58,115 nucleotides of DNA from Planctomycetota bacterium (GCA_016794425.1 JAEUHR010000054.1:1-58115); one strand, 5' to 3'; counted from the stretch's first letter, positions 17,041 to 26,376 are shown. A program made the numbers and translations. Notes: a model not told the origin generated them from the letters alone.

Positions 17041-18588
17041 ATGCACAGCCAACACTTCGCCATCGGTGCGCTCGCGGTCGCCGTCCTGCTGATCGGACCG
17101 ACGCACGCACAATGCAGCAACCCGTGGCTCGCGTCGTTCGGGTCGGCGCAGCCGGACCAGGGCGTCGTGGCGATGACCCACTGGGATCCGGACGGCACCG
17201 GGCCGGCACCACGAAGGCTGGTGATCGGCGGCTACTTCCTCAACGTCGGGGCGATGCCTGCGAATCGTGTCGCGGCGTGGGATGCGGCATCGCAGTCGTG
17301 GTCGGCCGTCGGCACCGGCATCAGCAGTTTCCTGGCGACGGTCACTGCATTCGCGACGCTGCCGAACGGCGACCTGGTCGCGGCGGGCGACTTCTCGATC
17401 GCCGGCGGTGTGGCGGCTGTCGACGTCGCCAGGTGGAACGGCACTGCGTGGTCCGCGCTCGGCTCCGGCTCCAACTCGGTGGTCTATGCACTGGCGACGC
17501 TGCCGAACGGCCATCTCGTCGCCGGCGGTCTGTTCACGACGATGGGCGGCGTCAGCGCGAGCAGCATCGCGCGCTGGAACGGGACGACCTGGTCGGCGAT
17601 GGGCTCCGGTCTGTCGAGCGCGTCGGGTGTCAGCAATGTCGGCGCGATGCGCGTCCTGCCGAACGGCGACCTCGTGGTCGGCGGGGGCTTCGAGGACGCG
17701 GGTGGCGTCGCCACCGAGAACCTCGCGCGCTGGAACGGGACCACCTGGTCGGCCTTCGGCCCGGCGACCGGCGGCGCGGTCAATGCGATGGTCGTGCTGC
17801 GCAACGGCGACCTCGTCATCGGCGGCTCGTTCACCAGCGTCGGCGGCGTGCCGGCGAACCGCATCGCCTACTGGAACGGTGCGACCTGGTCCGCCCTCGG
17901 CGCGGGGATGAACGACACCGTGACGTCGCTCACGCTGCTGCCGAACGGCGACGTGGTCGCCGGCGGGACGTTCACGACCGCCGGCGGCACGCCGGCCAAT
18001 CACGTCGCGCGCTGGAATGGCTCGAGCTGGTCGGCGTTCGGCCCGGGCACGGGCTTCTTCGTGCTCGCGCTGGAGACGCTCGCGAACGGGGACGTCGCGG
18101 TCGGCGGGGTGTTCACCAGTGCCGGCGGGACCGGCATCTCGCACTTCGCGCGTCTGACCACGACGTGTCCGGCGACCGCGGTGCCGGCGGGGCTCGGTTG
18201 CCCGAGCAGCGGCGGCAGCAACAGCCTGGTTGCAACGACCCTGCCGTGGGTCGCGACGACCTTCCAGGCGACCGGGACGGGATTGCCGGCGAACGCGCTG
18301 GTCGTCACGGCGACGAGCTTCACCCAGATTCCGCAAGGCGCCGAACCCTTGCTCGGCGTGTTCCCGCAGGCGGGACCCGGTTGCGACGCGCTCGTCAGGC
18401 CGGACATCCTTGGCGTGGTGTCCACTACGACGGGGACCGCACAGTCGTCGTTCTTCCTGCCCAACGTGCCGCCCCTCGTCGGACTCACGTTCTACCACCA
18501 GATGGTGCCGATCGAGATCGGCCCGCAGGGCGACTGGATCGCGATCACCGCGACGAACGCGCTGGCGCTGACGGCAGGCATGTTCTGA
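17041..18588 (+). CDS. Secreted propeller protein with WNGTxWSALG repeats
   Basis: A 515-residue exported protein: signal peptide ending ...LIGPTHAQ, then about seven repeats of roughly 45 residues with the pattern LPNGDLVxGGxFTxxGGVxAxxxARWNGTxWSALG. This is the repeat of Rax2/delta-60-type beta-propellers. The last about 135 residues form a C-terminal module (PGCDALVRPDILGV, TTTGTAQSSFFLPN, FYHQMVPIE, TNALALTAG) that is repeated almost word for word in the 113-residue protein at 25959-26300. The mature start QCSNPWL is also shared with that short protein. Probably a surface protein of unknown ligand. Repeats within the gene are also similar at DNA level. Confidence 0.85.
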   Translation: MHSQHFAIGALAVAVLLIGPTHAQCSNPWLASFGSAQPDQGVVAMTHWDPDGTGPAPRRLVIGGYFLNVGAMPANRVAAWDAASQSWSAVGTGISSFLATVTAFATLPNGDLVAAGDFSIAGGVAAVDVARWNGTAWSALGSGSNSVVYALATLPNGHLVAGGLFTTMGGVSASSIARWNGTTWSAMGSGLSSASGVSNVGAMRVLPNGDLVVGGGFEDAGGVATENLARWNGTTWSAFGPATGGAVNAMVVLRNGDLVIGGSFTSVGGVPANRIAYWNGATWSALGAGMNDTVTSLTLLPNGDVVAGGTFTTAGGTPANHVARWNGSSWSAFGPGTGFFVLALETLANGDVAVGGVFTSAGGTGISHFARLTTTCPATAVPAGLGCPSSGGSNSLVATTLPWVATTFQATGTGLPANALVVTATSFTQIPQGAEPLLGVFPQAGPGCDALVRPDILGVVSTTTGTAQSSFFLPNVPPLVGLTFYHQMVPIEIGPQGDWIAITATNALALTAGMF

Positions 18589-18609
18589 CCGCGACGCAAC
18601 CGCGGCGCC

Positions 18610-18909
18610 CTACCGTTCGTAGCCGCCGAAGATCGTGGTGCCCGCGACCGACCGCTGGAAGAAGCGCGCCTTGATCGCCTGATAGTCCGGGTGGGCGAAG
18701 AAGGCGTCCATCTGCGGCTTGCTGCCGAAGTAGATCGCGAACACGCGGTTGATCGGGTGCTCGCTCGCGGACTCCAGCACCTTCGCGACCGTGAAGTCGT
18801 AGCGGAAACCGCCGCCGTGGGCGGCGAGCAGCGGCGCCATCGCACGGCGGTACTGCCGGTAGACGGCGTCGTCGGTGACGGTGAGGCCGACCATCATCTC
18901 GTAGGGCAT
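18610..18909 (-). CDS. DUF1330-family small protein
   Basis: A 99-residue cytosolic protein with the ferredoxin-like dimeric alpha/beta-barrel pattern of DUF1330: VTDDAVYRQYRRAMAPLLAAHGG near the N-terminus, a central RVFAIYFGSKPQMDAFFAHPDYQAIKAR split over two elements, and a short Gly-rich end. Members of this fold include many small oxygenase-like and unknown proteins; no function is established for this family. The ATG at 18909 is used because residues encoded further upstream are low-complexity Pro/Arg. It converges with the propeller gene ending at 18588. Confidence 0.75.
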   Translation of the reverse strand: MPYEMMVGLTVTDDAVYRQYRRAMAPLLAAHGGGFRYDFTVAKVLESASEHPINRVFAIYFGSKPQMDAFFAHPDYQAIKARFFQRSVAGTTIFGGYER

Positions 18910-19023
18910 CGCGCGGAGCCTAGCACGCGGCAGCGGAGTCGGCGGCGGCGACGGGCGGTAGCGCGAGTGCCGTTCCTCCGCCCGCGCCGGGCACAGTAGC
19001 ATCGCCGACGGACACCCTGTCGC

Positions 19024-22000
19024 ATGCGCATGCCACGAACGCTCGCCCTCGTCGCCTCGATCGCCGCCGGCATCCTGCCCGCGCAGGACTTTGCCACCAG
19101 CCTCGAGGTCGCGCAGGACTGCATCGCGGCGAGGCGGTGGCAGCAGGCGTTCGAGCTCCTGAACGGGCTAGCGGAGAGGGCGACGACGGACGACGAGCGG
19201 GGCCAGGTGGCAGCACAGTTGTTCCGGCTGGGCGAGACTCTGTGTCGGGAAGGAGACTTCGCTGAAGCCCTGCGCACGTGCGAGTTGGCGCTGGCGCAGT
19301 CGCGGGTCATCCACGGCGATCGCGACCACCCGGCCGTGGCGAGGGGCCTGAACAACGTTGCCGCGTGCCTCCATGCCCTCGACCGCGGAACGGAGGCATT
19401 GCCGCTGCACGAGGCGGCGCTGGCGATGCGGGAGCGCCTGTACGGCGAGCGCGCCCACCCGGCCGTCGCGACGAGCTTGCACAACGTCGCCTCCTGCCTC
19501 CAGGACCTCGGCCGCGGATCGGAGGCACTGCCGCGGTACGAGGCGGCACTGGCGGAGTGGAATCGCCTGCATGGCGATCGCGACCACCGGGATCTGGCGG
19601 ACGGCCTGAACCACGTCGCCCGCTGCCTCCAGGCCCTCGGCCGCGGATCCGAGGCATTGCCGCAGTTCGAGGCGGCGTTGGCGATGCTGAAGCGCCTCAA
19701 CGGCGATCGCGACCACCCGGCCGTGGCGAGGGGCCTGAACAACGCTGCCGCGTGCCTCGAATCCCTCGGCCGCGCATCGGAGGCGTTGCCGCAGTTCGAG
19801 GCGGCGCTGGCGATGGGGAAGCGCCTGCACGGCGATCGCGACCACTCGGACGTGGCGTACGCCCTGAACAACGTCGCCTTCTGCCTGAAGTCCCTCGGCC
19901 GGGCGTCGGAGGCGTTGCCGCAGTTCGAGGCGGCTCTGGCGATGCGGAAGCGCCTGTACGGCGATCGCGACCACCCGGATGTGGCGACGAGCCTGAGCAA
20001 CGTCGCTGCCTGCCTCGAGGACCTCGGTCGCGCGTCGGAGGCGTTGCTGCATTGCGAGGCGGCTCTGGCGATGCGAAAGCGCGTGTACGGCGATCGCGAC
20101 CACCCGGATGTGGCGACGAGCCTGAGCAACGTCGCCGTGTTCCTCCAGTCTCTCGGCCGCGCGTCGGCGGCATTGCCGCAGCACGAGGCGACGCTGGCGA
20201 TGCGGAAGCGTCTGTACGGCGACCGCGACCACCCGGATGTGGCGGCCAGCCTGAACAACGTCGCATCGTGCCTCTGGAACCTCGGTCGCGTATCGGAGGC
20301 GCTGCCGCAGTGCGAGGCGGCGCTGGCGATGCGGCGGCGTCTGTACGGTGACCGTGACCACCCGGACGTCGCAAGCAGCCTGAGCAGCGTCGCCGCATGC
20401 CTCCAGTCCCTCGGCCGTGGCGCGGAAGCGCTGGCGAGCGAGCAACAGGCCATGGCGATGATCGAGCGGCTGCGGGGCGACGCGCAGGTTTCGGCCGAGC
20501 TCAGGCAATCGTTCTTCGAGGAACTGAAGCGCGGCGGCGTGTTCGAGCGCAGCCAGATCCTGGCGAGCCGCCTCGGCCGGCCGCTGGATGCCGTGCACGC
20601 CGCCGAGCGCAGCCGCGGCCGCGACCTGCTCGACCAGTTGGCGCAGTTCGGCGACCCCGAGGTCGAGGCCGAACGCCGGGCCAGGGCCCGCGGCGACGAG
20701 GCCGCCGCGAACCGGCTCGCGGCGCTGCGCACGGAGGTCGCAGCAGCGCGGACCGAGAGCGACCGCTTGCTGCACGAACTGACGCAGCTGGCGGACCTCG
20801 CCGACGACGCCGACCGAGCGCAGCGACGCGAGGCACTGATCGGACGGTCGAACGCCGTCAGCACGAAGCTGCGCCAACTGCTCGACGAACGCGCGCGCCT
20901 GCTCGGCGACGTGTTGCCGGTCGGACGGGTGCGCGATGCGGCGGAGATCCAGAGCGCGCTGCAGCGGGACGAACTGCTGCTCGAGTTCACCCTGACGCGC
21001 GACGTCGCGTTGCTCTACGTGGTCGCGCGCGCCGGGGACGTGCAGGTGGTGGAGTTGCCGACGGCGTTCGCGACCGTGCAGCGGATCCTGCCGCGCCTGC
21101 TGCAGCGCACTTCGCGCGCGCCGCTGCGCGGCCGCCAGCCTGGCGAGCACGGTGCGCCGGCAGCCGACGCGAGCGACGCGGAGAGCCACGAGCTGTTCGC
21201 GAGTCTCTTCCCCGCTGCGGTGTGGGAGCGCGTCCGCGCGCAGAAGCGCGTGTTCCTGGCCGCACACCGCGAACTGCACCGCATGCCGTTCGAGCTGCTG
21301 GTGACCGACACCAGGGACGGCAAGCCCGTGCCCTGGCTCGACGCCGGCCCGCCGGTGAGCTACGTGTCGTCCGGCACGATGCTGCACTGGCTGCGGCACC
21401 GCGCCGAGGCCGCCGCCGACGACACGACGAGCCTCGACCTGCTCGCGGTCGGCGATCCGCGCCGGCTCGACGCCGAGCCCGAAGTGCCGGAGCAGGGTGT
21501 GTTCGTGGTCGCCGTGAACGACGGCAGCGAAGGCGCGCGGCTCGGTCTGCAGCCCGGTGACGTGCTGACGAGCTACGACGGCGCCGCGCTCGCCGACGAC
21601 AAGGCGCTGCGCGATCTGCGCATGGCGACGGAGCGGGCGATCGAGGACGGGCAGCGCGAGCGGCAGCCGATCCCGATCGTCGTGTGGCGCCGCGGCACGA
21701 CGCGGACGGTCGAGGCGAATGCCGGTCCGCTGGGCATCGACGTCGGCGCCGGCCGCGCGCGGGCTGCGTTCGCGGCGAGCCTCGGCGGTGACGCGCAGAT
21801 GGCGCGCATCACCCGCGCCGGGGACCTCGAGCGCCTCGGCGCGCTGCCGCCGTTGCGCGGCGCGCGCGACGAAGCCGAGGCGATCGGCGCGGTGTTCGGG
21901 AAGCGGCAGGCGAAGGTCGAGCTGCTGCTCGGTGCCGACGCGACGGAACCGTCGGTGTTCGACCTCGCGGCGAAGGCGAAGTACCTGCACTTCGCCTGCC

Positions 22001-22434
22001 ACGGCATCGCCGAGGAGTACGCGGGCCAGAGCCTCAGCATGCTGGTGCTGAGCCAGCCTCAGCACGTGCTGCCGGGCGACGACGGGCTGCTGAAGCTCGG
22101 CGACCTGTTGCGCGCGTGGCGCGGGCGACTGGCCAGTTGCCGGCTGGTCGTGCTGTCCGCGTGCCAGACCAACATCGGTCCGACGCTGCGCGACGAGGCG
22201 CCGCAGGCTCTGCCGATCGGCTTCCTGTTCGCGGGCGCGCCGGCGGTGATCTCGTCGCTGTGGCCGGTCGACGACGCGAGCACGAAGGAGCTGATGACCG
22301 ACTTCTACTCGCGTCTGCTCGCCGGCGAGACCGACCGGCTCGCGGCGTTCACGGCGGCGAAGAAGGCGCTGCGGCAGAGGTACCCGGAGCCGTTCCACTG
22401 GGCGCCGTTCCTGTACCTGGGCAGCCCGGAGTAG
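19024..22434 (+). CDS. Exported TPR-CHAT protease-like protein with PDZ-like insert
   Basis: An 1136-residue protein. Signal peptide MRMPRTLALVASIAAGILPAQ; then nine 43-residue kinesin-light-chain-type TPR repeats at about residues 100-486; a helical linker with coiled-coil character (about 500-650); and a C-terminal CHAT domain, a caspase-like peptidase fold. The catalytic pair is His993 in FACHGIAEEY and Cys1047 in VLSACQTN. Within the CHAT domain, about residues 820-905, sits a PDZ-like segment (GARLGLQPGDVLTSYDG). CHAT proteins elsewhere act as peptidases, some in gasdermin or CRISPR-linked immunity, but those are cytosolic; a predicted exported one is unusual. A decayed copy of its last part lies at 16014-16153. 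ATG and signal peptide agree on the start. Confidence 0.92.
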   Translation: MRMPRTLALVASIAAGILPAQDFATSLEVAQDCIAARRWQQAFELLNGLAERATTDDERGQVAAQLFRLGETLCREGDFAEALRTCELALAQSRVIHGDRDHPAVARGLNNVAACLHALDRGTEALPLHEAALAMRERLYGERAHPAVATSLHNVASCLQDLGRGSEALPRYEAALAEWNRLHGDRDHRDLADGLNHVARCLQALGRGSEALPQFEAALAMLKRLNGDRDHPAVARGLNNAAACLESLGRASEALPQFEAALAMGKRLHGDRDHSDVAYALNNVAFCLKSLGRASEALPQFEAALAMRKRLYGDRDHPDVATSLSNVAACLEDLGRASEALLHCEAALAMRKRVYGDRDHPDVATSLSNVAVFLQSLGRASAALPQHEATLAMRKRLYGDRDHPDVAASLNNVASCLWNLGRVSEALPQCEAALAMRRRLYGDRDHPDVASSLSSVAACLQSLGRGAEALASEQQAMAMIERLRGDAQVSAELRQSFFEELKRGGVFERSQILASRLGRPLDAVHAAERSRGRDLLDQLAQFGDPEVEAERRARARGDEAAANRLAALRTEVAAARTESDRLLHELTQLADLADDADRAQRREALIGRSNAVSTKLRQLLDERARLLGDVLPVGRVRDAAEIQSALQRDELLLEFTLTRDVALLYVVARAGDVQVVELPTAFATVQRILPRLLQRTSRAPLRGRQPGEHGAPAADASDAESHELFASLFPAAVWERVRAQKRVFLAAHRELHRMPFELLVTDTRDGKPVPWLDAGPPVSYVSSGTMLHWLRHRAEAAADDTTSLDLLAVGDPRRLDAEPEVPEQGVFVVAVNDGSEGARLGLQPGDVLTSYDGAALADDKALRDLRMATERAIEDGQRERQPIPIVVWRRGTTRTVEANAGPLGIDVGAGRARAAFAASLGGDAQMARITRAGDLERLGALPPLRGARDEAEAIGAVFGKRQAKVELLLGADATEPSVFDLAAKAKYLHFACHGIAEEYAGQSLSMLVLSQPQHVLPGDDGLLKLGDLLRAWRGRLASCRLVVLSACQTNIGPTLRDEAPQALPIGFLFAGAPAVISSLWPVDDASTKELMTDFYSRLLAGETDRLAAFTAAKKALRQRYPEPFHWAPFLYLGSPE
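19321..20481 (+). repeat. Nine tandem 129-base TPR-coding repeats
   Basis: The repeat unit begins with cgcgaccacccgg and recurs at exactly 129-base steps (19321, 19450, 19579 and onward), encoding a 43-residue unit such as RDHPDVATSLSNVAACLEDL followed by GRASEAL. Middle copies are nearly identical at DNA level, especially those starting at about 19966-20353, which suggests recent expansion or gene conversion. Copies at the two ends are more diverged. The array is fully inside the TPR-CHAT gene. Confidence 0.9.
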
Positions 22435-22542
22435 CGCGGAGTGCGCCGATGCCGGCCGGTGCAGCATCACCAGCCAGGAGAAAATCTCCGTGCGGTCGGC
22501 CGGGACCGGTCCTTCGACCGGCGACACCGCTGCCCGGCCATC

Positions 22543-24555
22543 ATGAAGACCGCACCGCTGCTCGCCGTTCTCTCGTTCGCCCCGCTGCTCCTCGCGCAGG
22601 ATCCGCCGACGCCGCCCGGCGGCTTCACGTTCGCGGTCCAGACCGTGCCGATCACGTTCTCCGACGGCGTGATGACCGGCATGGACATCTACACGCCCAA
22701 CGCCGTGGCGGGGCCGACCGGCTGGCCGGGCGTTCTCGTGATGCACGGCGGCGACGGCACCAAGAACGACGCCAACGTCGTCGGCGCCGCGTCCCGGCTC
22801 GCCGAGGCCGGCTACGTCTGCTACGCGTTCTCGGATCCGGAGCGCCCGGGTCAGACGCAGGAACGCGAGCTGCTCGACACCGCGGAGAGCCACGGCCTCG
22901 CGCAGGCCGCGGTCGTCGGCACGACGATCGATCCGGCGCGGCTCGCGGTGACCGGCTTCTCCGGCGGTGGTCGGAAGTCCTACCAGGCTGCCGCGTGGTC
23001 GGGCCGGCCGCTGCCGCTGGCGGGGTTCGTGACCGACTATCCGCTCGTGCTCGCGGTCGTGCCGCAGATCGCGCCGCTCGACAACACGGAGGGCAGCGTG
23101 CCCGACAGCACCATGGTCGCGGACCACAACGTGATCGACAAGCCGGCCGGCCACCCGTGGCTGACGCTGGTCGACAACAACGACTTCGTCGGTCTGCGCG
23201 CCGCGATCGACACGCCGTTCAACCAGAGCCTGCTCGCGAACCTGGCCACGACGACGGTGCCCGTGCTGTCGATGTTCGCGATGCAGGACTTCAAGATCGT
23301 CAACAACCCGTCCGTCGACGCGGCCCTGACGCGCCCGCTGGGGCCGAACCGGCTGTTCCTGTCGACCGGCAGCGGCCACTCCACCGTCAACAACACGATG
23401 GAGACCGCGGTGATGCACGATCTGCGCCGGCGCTGGTTCGATCGCTTCCTGAAGGGCATCGCGAATGGCGTCGATCTCGAACCGCTCGCGGAGGTCGCGA
23501 TGCAGCCGACCAGCACCGCGCTGCACCTCGATCCGGCGACGATCTGGGAACACCGCACGTCGACGCAATGGCCGCCGGCGATCGCGAACGCGCGCTGGCA
23601 CTGCGTCGGCACGCAGGCGCTGCAGCCGCTGCCGCCCAACGCGCAGAACTTCACGAACGTGATCCAGCACGTCGTGCCCGCCGCGTACGACGTCTTCGAC
23701 TATGTCGCCCAGGGGGCCGGCCTCGCGCCGAATGCGGTGACGGCGAACATCGCGCCGAGCCAGGAGGTGTTCACGTCGCAGCCGCTGACGGAGGCGATCG
23801 AGATCCTCGGGCGGCCGCAGGTGCGGCTCACCGTCGACGACACCACGGGCAACTTCCAGCTCACCGCGGTGCTCGCGCACCAGGACCCGGCCGGCGGCAG
23901 CCACTGGATCACCGCGGGCACCGAAGGCACGCGGACCGGCATCGCGGGCACCCACATCGTGACGATCGATCTCGGCGACGTGGCCCAGGTGGTGCCCGCC
24001 GGCAATCGGCTCGTGCTGCGCATCCAGAACCTCGCCGACATCAACGGCCCGAACTCGCGCCGCATCCGCATGGTGCCGTACTTCGACAGCACGCAGACGA
24101 CGCTGCTCGTCGGGCCGGGCATCGACAACTGGGTCGACGTGCCGTCGCGCCCGTACCAGGCAGCCCTGCTGCCGCGCCTGGCCACCGTCTCCGCCACCGC
24201 CGGCATCGCGCATCCGCTGCAACTGCGCGGTGGCGCGACCCGCGCCGGACAGGACTACCTGCTGGCGCTCGGCGTCACCGGGGAAGCGCCCGGCTTCCTG
24301 CTCGACGGCGTGCAGGTGCCGATGAACTTCGACGCGTTCACCGGCCTCGGGCTCACGCTGGTGAACACACCGATCCTGCCGAACAGCGCCGGCGTGCTCG
24401 ACGCCGCGGGCAACGCGAACAGCGGCTTCCACCTGCCGCCCGCGATTGCGGTGATCCTGCAGGGCCTGCGCTTCACGTTCACGGGCATCGTGTTCGACGC
24501 GGGCGGGCTCTGCGAGGTCGTCGGTGGTGCCGCGACGATGGTGATCGATCCCTGA
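22543..24555 (+). CDS. Secreted S15/CocE-like alpha/beta hydrolase
   Basis: A 670-residue exported protein with signal peptide MKTAPLLAVLSFAPLLLAQ. The alpha/beta hydrolase domain has the nucleophile elbow TGFSGGG (Ser140), a likely acid in AMQDFKIV and the His in STGSGHSTVNN, giving a complete triad. It is followed by a beta-rich domain (QPLTEAIEILGRPQVRLTV) typical of the C-terminal domain of X-Pro dipeptidyl-peptidase/CocE-type enzymes, and then about 120 residues of a strand-rich tail. The substrate (peptide or ester) cannot be told. It begins 108 bases after the TPR-CHAT gene on the same strand; the spacer holds small hairpins (22477-22489, 22506-22521) of unclear use. The start is set by the signal peptide. 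Confidence 0.85.
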   Translation: MKTAPLLAVLSFAPLLLAQDPPTPPGGFTFAVQTVPITFSDGVMTGMDIYTPNAVAGPTGWPGVLVMHGGDGTKNDANVVGAASRLAEAGYVCYAFSDPERPGQTQERELLDTAESHGLAQAAVVGTTIDPARLAVTGFSGGGRKSYQAAAWSGRPLPLAGFVTDYPLVLAVVPQIAPLDNTEGSVPDSTMVADHNVIDKPAGHPWLTLVDNNDFVGLRAAIDTPFNQSLLANLATTTVPVLSMFAMQDFKIVNNPSVDAALTRPLGPNRLFLSTGSGHSTVNNTMETAVMHDLRRRWFDRFLKGIANGVDLEPLAEVAMQPTSTALHLDPATIWEHRTSTQWPPAIANARWHCVGTQALQPLPPNAQNFTNVIQHVVPAAYDVFDYVAQGAGLAPNAVTANIAPSQEVFTSQPLTEAIEILGRPQVRLTVDDTTGNFQLTAVLAHQDPAGGSHWITAGTEGTRTGIAGTHIVTIDLGDVAQVVPAGNRLVLRIQNLADINGPNSRRIRMVPYFDSTQTTLLVGPGIDNWVDVPSRPYQAALLPRLATVSATAGIAHPLQLRGGATRAGQDYLLALGVTGEAPGFLLDGVQVPMNFDAFTGLGLTLVNTPILPNSAGVLDAAGNANSGFHLPPAIAVILQGLRFTFTGIVFDAGGLCEVVGGAATMVIDP

Positions 24556-24752
24556 TCGGGCCGCCCCGGCGGTGGGCACCCGGGCACGGTGTCGCCGCGG
24601 CTGGCCCACACCGATCGCGGGAGCCACCGCAGCGCGATGCCGTCGACCAGCCACGCCACCTCCCGGGCGCCGTTCCGGATCCGGCGAGGTTCCCGGTCCC
24701 GCCGCCGGCACCGGGGGCGGTGCCGGCTCGGGCCGCGTGGTAGCGTGCGGCG

Positions 24753-25322
24753 ATGCGCCCGTCGTCGTTCGTCGCGCTCCTGACGCTGCTGTCCTGCACC
24801 ACGGCGCCGGCAGCACCGCCACCCGCGCGGCCGGCGCACTGGGCCCAGCCGGTGGCCGCCCATGGGCCCGACAACTGGTACCGCGTGTCGCCCGACCTCT
24901 ACCGCTGCGAGCAGCCGTCGCCGGCGGAGATGCGCGCGCTGGCGGCATTCGGCATCCGCAGCGTCGTCAACCTGCGCCAGCTGCACAGCGACGCCGACGA
25001 AGTCGACGGCACGCCGCTGGCACTGCGCGAGGTGCCGATGGCGGCCGGCAGCCTGCGCTACGACCAGCTCGTCGGCGCCGTGCGGGCCCTGCTGCAGGCC
25101 GAGAAGCCGGTGGTTGTGCACTGCTGGCAGGGCGCCGATCGGACCGGCGCCGTCGTCGCCGCCTGGCGCGTCGCCGTCGACGGCTGGACGCCGCAGCAGG
25201 CGCTCGAGGAGATGGTCGCCGGCGGCTACGGCCATTCGTTTCTCTACGGCAACCTGCGCCGCCTCGTCGCCGGGCTCGATCGCGCGCAGTTGCGCCGCGA
25301 CCTCGGCCTGCCGGACGCGTGA
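24753..25322 (+). CDS. Lipoprotein-like tyrosine/dual-specificity phosphatase
   Basis: A 189-residue protein with the phosphatase loop HCWQGADRTG (Cys124 nucleophile, Arg130), the CX5R signature of the DSP/PTP superfamily. The domain resembles Siw14-like bacterial members: LYRCEQPSPAEMRALAAFGI then SVVNLRQL is the typical N-terminal pattern. An N-terminal LLTLLSC motif looks like a lipobox, so it may be anchored outside the cytoplasm, where the substrate could be a non-protein phosphate. It lies 8 bases (29 to the preferred start) before the 5-formyl-THF cyclo-ligase gene on the same strand and may share its transcript. Confidence 0.85.
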   Translation: MRPSSFVALLTLLSCTTAPAAPPPARPAHWAQPVAAHGPDNWYRVSPDLYRCEQPSPAEMRALAAFGIRSVVNLRQLHSDADEVDGTPLALREVPMAAGSLRYDQLVGAVRALLQAEKPVVVHCWQGADRTGAVVAAWRVAVDGWTPQQALEEMVAGGYGHSFLYGNLRRLVAGLDRAQLRRDLGLPDA

Positions 25323-25351
25323 CGGCAGCGATGCCCAGGCTGCACCCGGCC

Positions 25352-25933
25352 ATGGCGGACAAGACCGAACTGCGGCAGCAAGCGCGCACCGTGCGCGACC
25401 GGCTCGAGCCGGCGACGCGGCGCGCGTGGTCGCAGCAGATCGCCGACCACGGCACCGAAGCGCTGCGCGCGCACATCGCGCCTGGCACGATCGTGTCGGC
25501 CTACTGGCCGATGCGCAGCGAAGCGGACCCGCGGCCGCTGGCGTCGGCGCTGGGCCGGCTCGGCGCGACGCTGTGCCTGCCGGCGTTCGTCGGCACGGTG
25601 ATGGAGTTCCGGCAGTGGCGTGACGGCGACGCGCTGGTGCCGGCGGGCTTCCAGACCTTCGAGCCGCCTGCCGCGGCGCCGGTGGTCCGGCCTGGGCTGG
25701 TGCTGGCGCCGCTGCTCGCGTTCGATCGGCGCGGCACGCGGCTCGGCTGGGGCAAGGGCTACTACGACACCTGGCTCGGGGCCGCCGATGCCGCCGCTGC
25801 GCGCGGTGACGGGGCGCGGGCGCTGGTCGTCGGCATCGCGTTCGCGTGCCAGGAGGTCGTGGCCGTGCCGTGCGAGCCGCACGATCGCCGGCTCGACGCC
25901 GTCGTCACCGAACAGGGCTGCCGCTGGTGGTGA
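25352..25933 (+). CDS. 5-formyltetrahydrofolate cyclo-ligase
   Basis: A 193-residue enzyme that converts 5-formyl-THF plus ATP to 5,10-methenyl-THF, rescuing folate. Diagnostic parts are the N-terminal ELRQQARTVRDRL helix, the SAYWPMRSEADPRP segment and the nucleotide/folate loop RLGWGKGYYDTWL, followed by VGIAFACQEV near the end. The start at 25352 (MADKTELRQQ) fits family N-termini; an in-frame ATG at 25331 would add seven residues and neither has a clear ribosome site. It converges with the short secreted-protein gene at 25959. Confidence 0.9.
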   Translation: MADKTELRQQARTVRDRLEPATRRAWSQQIADHGTEALRAHIAPGTIVSAYWPMRSEADPRPLASALGRLGATLCLPAFVGTVMEFRQWRDGDALVPAGFQTFEPPAAAPVVRPGLVLAPLLAFDRRGTRLGWGKGYYDTWLGAADAAAARGDGARALVVGIAFACQEVVAVPCEPHDRRLDAVVTEQGCRWW

Positions 25934-25958
25934 CGCGCGGCGGGCGCAGCCGCCGCGG

Positions 25959-26300
25959 TCAGCAGGCGCCGGCGGTCAGCTGCAGCGCGTTGGTCCCGGT
26001 CACCGCGACCCAGTTGCCGAGCGCGTCGAACTCGATCGGCACCATCTGGTGGAAGATCGCCACGCCGACCAGCGACGGCGTGTTGTGCAGGAACCACGAC
26101 GACTGGGCGGTGCCGGTCGTGGTCCGCAGCACGCCGAGGATGTCCGGCACGACCAGCGCGTCGCAGTTTCGGCCCAGGACGCCCGGGACGGGATCACCGG
26201 GCAGCCACGGGTTGGAGCACTGGGCCGGCAGCGGCAGTGCCGCCGCGACGACCAGCCGGAACGACGCGGCGGCGCGCCAGGTGGGGCGAGGGCATTGCAT
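25959..26300 (-). CDS. Short secreted protein, only signal peptide plus half a surface module
   Basis: A 113-residue protein: a signal peptide ending LPLPAQ, the mature start CSNPWLPGD, then NCDALVVPDILGVLRTTTG and further strands ending TNALQLTAG. This is the same beginning and the same end as the 515-residue propeller protein at 17041, with the whole propeller missing. It could be a real minimal protein or the product of an internal deletion. The start at 26300 gives a full signal peptide. It lies 76 bases downstream of the FG-GAP gene on the same strand, so it may be in that transcript. Confidence 0.65.
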   Translation of the reverse strand: MQCPRPTWRAAASFRLVVAAALPLPAQCSNPWLPGDPVPGVLGRNCDALVVPDILGVLRTTTGTAQSSWFLHNTPSLVGVAIFHQMVPIEFDALGNWVAVTGTNALQLTAGAC

Positions 26301-26376
26301 GCGGCGGGGGGCTCCGTTCAGGCCGCGCGCATGCCAGCCGAGGCGGGGTGCTGCCGTACCGGCGGCGGCCGGCTGC

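Noticed and set aside
22477..22521. Two small hairpins before the S15-like gene as a riboswitch or terminator
   Set aside because: Stems of 5-6 base pairs without a T-tract or known conserved core are common by chance at this GC content.
19168..24948. Minus-strand 1926-residue open frame across the CHAT and hydrolase genes
   Set aside because: It spans two real genes and the spacer on the other strand and is repetitive only because it mirrors the TPR repeats.
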